Below, one piece after another: positions 43,081 through 48,800 of a DNA stretch of 48,800 nt. The stretch comes from Dehalococcoidia bacterium (GTDB lineage Bacteria; Chloroflexota; Dehalococcoidia; CAUJGQ01). The notes under the pieces were generated by a model that saw nothing but the letters and a program-made list of their open reading frames with translations, did not search any database and was not told the DNA's origin. Where the stretch lies: positions 1 to 48,800 of the forward strand of contig DATGEL010000114.1 in the NCBI GenBank assembly GCA_035310145.1, read 5' to 3'. The position numbers and the translations under genes were made by a program. Positions within the stretch are counted from its first letter, which is position 1, and every line of letters begins with the position of its first letter.

Positions 43081-44664
43081 TCAGTTCACCCGCTTCTTCT
43101 GCCCCGCCCAATACTTGTCGCGCAGCACGTACTTCTGCAGCTTGCCGGTGGCCGTGCGCGGCAGCTTCTCGACCAGCTCCACGCTCGTCGGCGCCTTGAA
43201 GTGCGCCACGTGCTCGCGGCAGAAGGCGATGATCTCGGCCTCGGCCGGCTGCATGCCCTCGCGCGGCACGATCAGCGCACGCGGCGTCTCACCCCACTTC
43301 TCGCTCGGCACGCCGATCACCGCCGCTTCCAGCACCGCCGGGTGCTTGTAGAGCACGTCCTCGACCTCGATCGACGAGATGTTCTCGCCGCCGGAGATGA
43401 TCACATCCTTGGCGCGGTCCACGATGTTGATGTAGCCGTGGCGGTTGACAGTGGCGAGGTCGCCGGTGTGGAACCAGCCGTTCTCGATCGCCTTGTCCGT
43501 TTCACCGGGCTGGCGCCAATAGCCCGCCATCACCACGTTCGAGCGCGCCAGCACCTCGCCGATCTGCTCGTCGTCGGGCGCAACGGCCTCGCCGTCGGCG
43601 CCGGCGATCTTGAGCTGCACGCCGATCATCGGCACGCCGGCGCGGGCGAGGATCTGGCAGCGCTCGTTTTCCGGCAGCGCCTCCATGTCGGGGCGCAGCG
43701 TGCAGATCGTGAGGAACGGCGCCGTCTCGGTGAGCCCGTAGACCTGGATGAATTCCCAGCCCAGCTCCTCGCGCAGCCGCTTGATGAACGCGGCCGGCGG
43801 CGGCGCCCCGGCCACGACCAGGCGCGGCCGCGTGCGGATCGCGTAGCTCGCCTTGTCGGGGAAGTTGAGGATCGTGCTGAGCACGGCGGGCGCCATGCAG
43901 GCCCAGGTCACGCCCTCGTCCTGCACCATGCGGAAGATGTCGGCGCCGTCGACTTTGCGCAGCACGACGTGGCGCACGCCCATGCCCGTGGCCGTGAAGG
44001 GCGTTCCCCAGCCGTTGGCGTGGAACATCGGCAGCGTGTGCAGCAGCACGTCATCGTGCGTGACGCGCAGGTGGCCGATCGAGTTCCAGGCGTTGGCGTA
44101 GAGGTTGCGATGCGTCATCATCACGCCCTTGGGTCGCGCCGTCGTGCCGGAGGTGTAGTTGATCGTGGCGAGATCCGTCTCCTGCAGGCGCGCGTCGGGC
44201 GGCTCGGCGTCGGTCGCTTCCGCCAGCAGCGCCTCGTAGCTCCGCCAGCCGTCGCGCGGGGCGCCGCCGAGCATTACGTACTCGCGCACCGTGCCCAGCG
44301 CCGGCCGGATCTCCTCCGCCACCGGCGCCAGCTCTTCGTCCACCAGAAAGACCGAGGCGCCCGCGTGGTTGACGATGTAGGTGAAGTCCGAGGGCACGAG
44401 GCGGTAGTTCAGCGGCACGAGCACAGCGCCGATCGCGCTGACGCCGTAGAACGATTCCAAGAAGCGGTGGCAGTTGGGGCTGAGGATGGCGACGCGGTCG
44501 CCTTTCGCCACGTTCAGCGCCGCCAGCGCGTTCGCCAGGCGGTTCGTGCGTGCGGCAAACTGGCTGTAGCTGAATCTCTCGTCTCCGCAGACGACGCCCT
44601 CGCGGTCGCCGTACAGCTCGACCGCGCGGCGCAGGAAGTCCGAAACCAGCAGCGGCACGTCCAT
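43081..44664 (-). CDS. Acyl-CoA ligase (AMP-binding, fatty-acyl-CoA synthetase-like)
   Basis: A 527-residue adenylate-forming enzyme. P-loop motif YTSGTTARPKGVMMTH (Ala where Gly is usual), YGLTETAP, GWFHTGDLA and Lys508 in TATGKLQKYV are all present, so both half-reactions are likely intact. It activates a carboxylic acid with ATP and CoA; medium-chain fatty acids are most likely by family likeness, but substrate is not fixed. The ATG at 44664 has AGGAGAGG upstream. Its 3' end abuts the repeat element. Other CoA-related genes (two crotonases) lie about 8 kb away. Confidence 0.92.
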   Translation of the reverse strand: MDVPLLVSDFLRRAVELYGDREGVVCGDERFSYSQFAARTNRLANALAALNVAKGDRVAILSPNCHRFLESFYGVSAIGAVLVPLNYRLVPSDFTYIVNHAGASVFLVDEELAPVAEEIRPALGTVREYVMLGGAPRDGWRSYEALLAEATDAEPPDARLQETDLATINYTSGTTARPKGVMMTHRNLYANAWNSIGHLRVTHDDVLLHTLPMFHANGWGTPFTATGMGVRHVVLRKVDGADIFRMVQDEGVTWACMAPAVLSTILNFPDKASYAIRTRPRLVVAGAPPPAAFIKRLREELGWEFIQVYGLTETAPFLTICTLRPDMEALPENERCQILARAGVPMIGVQLKIAGADGEAVAPDDEQIGEVLARSNVVMAGYWRQPGETDKAIENGWFHTGDLATVNRHGYINIVDRAKDVIISGGENISSIEVEDVLYKHPAVLEAAVIGVPSEKWGETPRALIVPREGMQPAEAEIIAFCREHVAHFKAPTSVELVEKLPRTATGKLQKYVLRDKYWAGQKKRVN

Positions 44665-44785
44665 CGTTCCATCCTCTCCTGACCGGCGCCCGGCCCCACG
44701 ACCGGGCCTGCCTTTGAATTCAGCCTATGCGCTGCGCCCGTTGCGTCAAGCGAGCGCCGCGGGAGCGCGCTATCCTGATCGCACG

Positions 44786-45592
44786 ATGGCGATGCGCGCG
44801 CTGCTGTTCGACCTGGGAGACACGCTCTGGCAGACCCCCGTGCCGCCTCGGCCCGGACTGGAGGCCGAGCTTGCGGCTCGCCGGCTGGCCCTCGTGCCCG
44901 GCGGCCGCGGCGAGGGTATCGATCTCACGCGCCTCGCCGCGGCGCTCCTGGAAACGACGCGGGCGGCGCAGCAGGCGGCAGCGCACGGCTCGCTGCTTTC
45001 ACCGGACTTCGCCGGTCTCGCCGACACGATCATCCGCGACTTCGGCTTTGCCCGTGGCGCTGACGAGACGGCGGGCGTCTGGCGCGCCTGCTACGTGCCG
45101 ATCGATCGGCTCGGCCGCCAGGTTTTTCCGGATGCGCACGCCACGCTGGCCTGGGCGCGCGCTGCAGGGCTTCGTCTCGGCGCCGTTGCCAACCACCCCT
45201 ACGGCGCTGCCGCCGTCGAGGCCGAGCTGTGCAGCGCCAACCTGCGCGAATTCTTCGACGCCGTGACCGTCTCCGCCGACGTCGGCTGGCTGAAGCCGCA
45301 CCCGGAGATCTTCTTCGCCGCTCTCGCTGCACTGGGCGTCACGCCTGACGAAGCCGTGATGGTGGGCGACTCGTTGAGCGTGGACGTGAAGGGCGCGATG
45401 ATGATCGGGATGGCCGCGGTCTGGAAGCGCAACGGGCGGCGAGGCCGGGCCGGCGCGCGGCCGCCGATCGAGCCGACCTATCAGATCGACGACCTTGGCG
45501 AGTTGCCGCGCCTTGTGCACGGCGCCCCGGCCAGCCTGCTCACGGCCGATGCGCTCGGCTACCGCGAGGCCGGACCGGACCGCTACGCGTAG
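44786..45592 (+). CDS. HAD-superfamily hydrolase
   Basis: A 268-residue haloacid-dehalogenase-fold protein. Motif I is FDLGDTL with nucleophile Asp9; the position two residues on, usually Asp in phosphatases, is Gly11, with Asp12 next. Motif II is replaced by AVANHP. Lys in GWLKPHPEIF and GDSLSVDVKGA form motifs III and IV. The changed motif I leaves phosphatase activity uncertain. The ATG at 44786 has only a weak SD. It lies 58 nt before argH and is probably co-transcribed with it. Confidence 0.83.
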   Translation: MAMRALLFDLGDTLWQTPVPPRPGLEAELAARRLALVPGGRGEGIDLTRLAAALLETTRAAQQAAAHGSLLSPDFAGLADTIIRDFGFARGADETAGVWRACYVPIDRLGRQVFPDAHATLAWARAAGLRLGAVANHPYGAAAVEAELCSANLREFFDAVTVSADVGWLKPHPEIFFAALAALGVTPDEAVMVGDSLSVDVKGAMMIGMAAVWKRNGRRGRAGARPPIEPTYQIDDLGELPRLVHGAPASLLTADALGYREAGPDRYA

Positions 45593-45650
45593 CCCCTTCG
45601 TCCGAAACCGCAAACCAACGACTCCCGCTCGTACAGATTCGAGGTGCACG

Positions 45651-47186
45651 GTGGCGAAGAAACCAGGTCCACGGCGCCAGAACGCCCGCGGCGCCCCGGA
45701 CGCGGCCCAGCGCGAGGGCAACATCCTGCGCGCCGGCCGCTTCGCGAAGCGCATGGACCCGCTGGTCGAGGAGTACACCTCCTCGATCGAGCAGGACGCG
45801 GCGCTTCTGCCTTTCGACATCGCAGGCTCGCGCGCCCACGCCGCCATGCTCGGCCAGCAGCGCATCATCCCCGCGGCCGACGCCGCCGCGATCGAGCGCG
45901 GCCTCTCGGCCATCGCCGCGGACGCCGAGACGGGCGCCTTCCGGCTCAGGCCAGAGCAGGAAGACGTGCACATGAACGTCGAGGCCGAGCTGGAGCGGCG
46001 CATCGGCGCGCCCGCCGGCCGGCTGCACACCGCCCGCTCGCGCAACGACCAGGTCGTGAACGACTTTCGCATGCTCGTACGCGACACCGCCGAGATGGTG
46101 AGCGAGAAGCTGCACGACCTGGCCGAAGTGACCGTTAACCTGGCGGAGCAGCACCTCGACACGGTGATGCCCGGCTACACGCACCTGCAACTCGCGCAGC
46201 CTGTTCTGCTTGCCCATCACCTGCTGGCCTACTTCCAGATGTTCGCGCGCGACGCCGAGCGCTTCTGGGCCGTGAGCGAGAGCGCGAACGTGCTGGCGCT
46301 GGGCAGCGGCGCCCTCGCCGGCCTGCCCTATCCGCTCGACCGCGACTTCACCGCCAACGAGCTGGGCTTCGAGCGCGTCTCGCCCAACAGCATGGACGCC
46401 GTCTCTGACCGCGACTTCGTGCTGGAGTTCCACGCCGCCGCCGCGATCTGCATGATGCACATCTCGCGGCTCTCCGAAGAGATCATCCTCTGGTCCACGC
46501 GCGAGTTCGGCTTCATCACTCTGGACGATGCCTACGCCACCGGCTCCAGCATCATGCCGCAGAAGAAGAACCCTGACATCGCCGAGCTGGCGCGCGGGCG
46601 CACGGCCCTCGTCTACGGCAACATGGTCGCGGCGTTCGCCCTGATGAAGGCGCTGCCGCTGACCTACAACCGCGATCTGCAGGAGGACAAGGGCCCGTTC
46701 CTGCAAAGCGTGGACCTGCTGGTGCCCACGCTCGAGATCTTCGCGGCGATGCTGCCCACGATCACCTGGCACAAGCAGCGCCTGCGCGAGGCGGCCGGGG
46801 CCGGCTACTCACTGGCCACGGACATCGCCGACTACCTGGTGCACAAAGGGCTGCCCTTCCGCCAGGCGCACGAGATCGTCGGCCAGCTCGTGCGCTACGC
46901 CGACGCCCAGCACAAGGACTTCCCCGACCTCTCGCTGGGCGAGTACCGCCAGTTCTCTGACCTCTTTGACCAATCGGTGCTCAAGATCAACCTCGATACG
47001 GCGATCGACGGCCGCAACACGGCCGGCGGCACGGCGCGGCAGCAGGTGCGCGATCAGATAGCGCTGGCGCGCGAGTGGCTGAACCCGCCGAACCTGGACG
47101 AGCTGGATGAGCTGTTTGCGCAGGCCGCCTCGGCCTTCGAGCTGCCGCCGGGCGGCGGGAGGGGTGGCAGTGGCCGCAAACGCTAA
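45651..47186 (+). CDS. argH: Argininosuccinate lyase
   Basis: A 511-residue fumarase/aspartase-superfamily enzyme, the last step of arginine synthesis. The signature SSIMPQKKNPD starts at about residue 299 and contains the catalytic Ser and Lys region; HTARSRNDQVVND and GYTHLQLAQPV are further conserved blocks. The first 30 residues and last 20 (Gly/Arg-rich) extend beyond the usual length. The GTG at 45651 has GAGGTGC upstream. It overlaps rpe by 17 nt. argG, normally next to argH, is not in the window. Confidence 0.95.
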   Translation: MAKKPGPRRQNARGAPDAAQREGNILRAGRFAKRMDPLVEEYTSSIEQDAALLPFDIAGSRAHAAMLGQQRIIPAADAAAIERGLSAIAADAETGAFRLRPEQEDVHMNVEAELERRIGAPAGRLHTARSRNDQVVNDFRMLVRDTAEMVSEKLHDLAEVTVNLAEQHLDTVMPGYTHLQLAQPVLLAHHLLAYFQMFARDAERFWAVSESANVLALGSGALAGLPYPLDRDFTANELGFERVSPNSMDAVSDRDFVLEFHAAAAICMMHISRLSEEIILWSTREFGFITLDDAYATGSSIMPQKKNPDIAELARGRTALVYGNMVAAFALMKALPLTYNRDLQEDKGPFLQSVDLLVPTLEIFAAMLPTITWHKQRLREAAGAGYSLATDIADYLVHKGLPFRQAHEIVGQLVRYADAQHKDFPDLSLGEYRQFSDLFDQSVLKINLDTAIDGRNTAGGTARQQVRDQIALAREWLNPPNLDELDELFAQAASAFELPPGGGRGGSGRKR

Positions 47187-47865
47187 CGCCGTCAAGATCG
47201 CCCCGTCCATCCTCGCCGCGGACTTCGCGCGCCTTGGCGAGCAGGTGCAGGCGATCGAGGCGGCCGGCGCCGACTGGGTGCATGTCGACGCGATGGACGG
47301 CCAGTTCGTGCCGAACATCACCTTCGGCCCGCTAATCGCCGCCGCGGTCAAGCGCAGCAGCGCGTTGCCGATCGACCTGCACGCGATGATCGCCGAGCCG
47401 GAGCGCCAGATCCGCGCCTTCGCCGACGCCGGCGCGAGCCTGCTGACGGTACACGCCGAGGCGACCGTCCACCTCCACCGACTCGTGCATGACATCAAGC
47501 ATGCCGGCATGCTCGCGGGCGTGGCGGTCAACCCGGCCACGCCGCTCGACGCTGTCAAGTGGATCGCGCCGGACCTCGACCTGCTGCTGGTGATGAGCAT
47601 CAACCCCGGCTGGGGCGGCCAGAAGTTCCTGGCGCTGGCGCTGCCCAAGCTGCACGAGGCGCGGCGCCTGCTCGACGCCGCCGGCAGCACGGCGGAGCTC
47701 GAAGTCGACGGCGGCGTTGACACTGAAACGGCGGCGGCGTGCGTCGCCGCCGGCGCCACCGTGCTGGTCGCTGGCACCGCCGTCTTCGGCGCCGCAGTGG
47801 GCATTCCGGCGGCGATCAGGCGTCTGCGCGACGCGGCCGCCGCTGCCGTGCAGCGCATCGTGTGA
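47170..47865 (+). CDS. rpe: Ribulose-phosphate 3-epimerase
   Basis: A 231-residue TIM-barrel enzyme of the pentose phosphate pathway. IAPSILAADFARLGEQV, WVHVDAMDGQFVPNITFGP, VMSINPGWGGQKF and EVDGGVDTETA carry metal and phosphate-binding residues; Asp in VDAMDG and VDGGV are catalytic by family knowledge. The start GTG at 47170 is chosen since GGGAGGGG lies about 6 nt upstream, giving a 17-nt overlap with argH; a GTG at 47164 is too close to the SD. Confidence 0.95.
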   Translation: MAANANAVKIAPSILAADFARLGEQVQAIEAAGADWVHVDAMDGQFVPNITFGPLIAAAVKRSSALPIDLHAMIAEPERQIRAFADAGASLLTVHAEATVHLHRLVHDIKHAGMLAGVAVNPATPLDAVKWIAPDLDLLLVMSINPGWGGQKFLALALPKLHEARRLLDAAGSTAELEVDGGVDTETAAACVAAGATVLVAGTAVFGAAVGIPAAIRRLRDAAAAAVQRIV

Positions 47866-48023
47866 CCGTTGCGGCGACGCCGATCGCTCGGGACGCCTCT
47901 GTTGGCGAGTTCACGCAGATCGGGTGAAGCAGCCAACACTTGCAAAGATCGTCCGTATGTCGCGCTTCCGTACCTCCTGCATCAGCGGTCCACAAGGGAT
48001 CGCTCGAATTCAGGAGGTAGCTC

Positions 48024-48617
48024 ATGCCGCGATCGCTTCGTTCCGCCATCCGTCTCGGCGCCCTGGCCCTGGTCGTGGGGGCAACGGCCATGATTGGTGT
48101 CCGCACCTTCGCCTCGGCCTCGCAGCCCTTCGCCCGCTTCGACATGATCGCCAGCCCCGGCATCTCGTCCTGCCTGCCCAACGCCGTGGGGCATGTGACC
48201 ATCGTTTCGCAGGGCGTGGTCGAGGTCATGCGGCTCGACGTCAGCGGCCTGCCGGCCAACACGGACTTCGACTTCTTTGTCACCGAGCTGCCGAACAAGC
48301 CCTTCGGCGTCGCCTGGTACCAGTCCGACCTGGAAACGAACAGCCACGGCGAGGGCCACGTGACGGTCGTCGGCCGCTTCAACATTGAAACCTTCTCGGT
48401 CTCCACCGGCGGCCCCACGACCACCTTCCCGCCGACGCACATGTACCACCTCGGCCTCTGGTTCAACGACCCGCAGGTGCCCTTCAACCTGGGCTGCGAG
48501 CCGGGCAAGACGGAGCCCGTGGTCACGCCCTTCAACGGCGAGCAGCACGCCGGCATCCAGGTGCTCAATACCGCGAACTTCCCGGACAACGCCGGCCCGC
48601 TCAGCCAGGTGCAGTAG
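48024..48617 (+). CDS. Secreted protein of unknown function
   Basis: A 197-residue exported protein. The N-terminus (MPRSLRSAIRLGALALVVGA) is a signal peptide with cleavage likely after ASA (about residue 33). The mature part is beta-rich, with two Cys (SSCLPN and NLGCEPG) that could form a disulfide and a conserved-looking segment MYHLGLWFNDPQVPFNLG. No known domain is recognised. The ATG at 48024 has an excellent SD (CAGGAGGTAG). It stands 158 nt after rpe and is followed by a terminator. Confidence 0.75.
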   Translation: MPRSLRSAIRLGALALVVGATAMIGVRTFASASQPFARFDMIASPGISSCLPNAVGHVTIVSQGVVEVMRLDVSGLPANTDFDFFVTELPNKPFGVAWYQSDLETNSHGEGHVTVVGRFNIETFSVSTGGPTTTFPPTHMYHLGLWFNDPQVPFNLGCEPGKTEPVVTPFNGEQHAGIQVLNTANFPDNAGPLSQVQ

Positions 48618-48638
48618 TCCGAGCCGGATCAGCGCACG

Positions 48639-48666
48639 GCCGGCGGGAAATGCTTCCCGCCGGCCC
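48639..48666 (+). terminator. Terminator hairpin after the secreted protein gene
   Basis: A perfect 12-bp stem (639-650 with 655-666 of the 48 kb block) with a 4-nt loop begins 22 nt after the stop codon. Only a weak T-rich stretch (ACTTTGG) follows. The rest of the window, to 48800, holds nothing that I can support. Confidence 0.7.
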
Positions 48667-48800
48667 TGGACTTTGGCACATCGACCGTGCTCGCCGCGTG
48701 GTCCAGGCGAGCGGGAGCCGGGAGTGCAGGTCCGGATCAGGCTCAGGCGCGCAGGACACCGCTCGCGGCGTTGAGCAAGCCGCCAAGCTGATCGGCTTTT

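Overview
The window is a high-GC chromosomal segment of metabolic housekeeping genes, with no phage, CRISPR, rRNA, tRNA or transposase gene that I can see. A Chloroflexota host fits best: a zinc-ribbon protein with the CxxC-x17-CxxC motif, a UPF0182 membrane protein, a short ArgA-like acetyltransferase, a divergent ArgB with a GGSTFG motif, and a mycobacterial-Sdh1-like dehydrogenase. An actinobacterium-like host cannot be excluded from sequence alone. Many genes start at GTG or TTG, and clear Shine-Dalgarno (SD) sequences often decide the start.

Layout. 1-1703: a terminator, a small Gly/Arg-rich zinc-ribbon protein and a secreted beta-helix-like protein. 1954-9319 (minus): two complete succinate dehydrogenase/fumarate reductase gene sets in tandem, with a cupin gene between them. 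9458-11928 (minus): Nudix hydrolase, NAD-dependent epimerase, ArgA-like acetyltransferase and a tiny zinc ribbon. 11993-15558 (minus): tlyA-nadK-recN. 15658-17142 (plus): YbaK deacylase and a UbiA-family prenyltransferase. 17261-20241 (minus): tig and clpX, without clpP between them. 20387-24395 (minus): a three-subunit molybdenum hydroxylase invaded by palindromic repeats. 24777-25804 (plus): a two-gene MaoC-type hydratase. 25896-30388 (minus): GNAT, Nudix, HEAT-repeat and glycogen-debranching-type genes. 30417-32776: a glutaredoxin-thioredoxin reductase fusion divergent from an ECF sigma factor with a zinc-binding anti-sigma factor. 32899-35052: an HxlR regulator divergent from two crotonase genes.

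35241-42899 (plus) is an arginine cluster, argC-argJ-argB-(UPF0182)-argD. It is followed by an acyl-CoA ligase on the opposite strand and then HAD hydrolase-argH-rpe and a secreted protein (44786-48617). With the ArgA-like protein at 11198-11752, the window covers arginine synthesis from acetylglutamate to acetylornithine and its deacetylation by ArgJ, plus the last step (argH). argF and argG are not here.

The least expected structures are a family of about 170-bp MITE-like elements with 14-bp terminal inverted repeats and two internal hairpins (two complete and two half copies), the tandem pair of SDH operons, the thiol-redox gene pair beside an ECF/anti-sigma module, an HxlR gene whose conserved frame has no ordinary start codon, and strong hairpins between arginine genes. 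I found no single convincing new defence or catalytic system.
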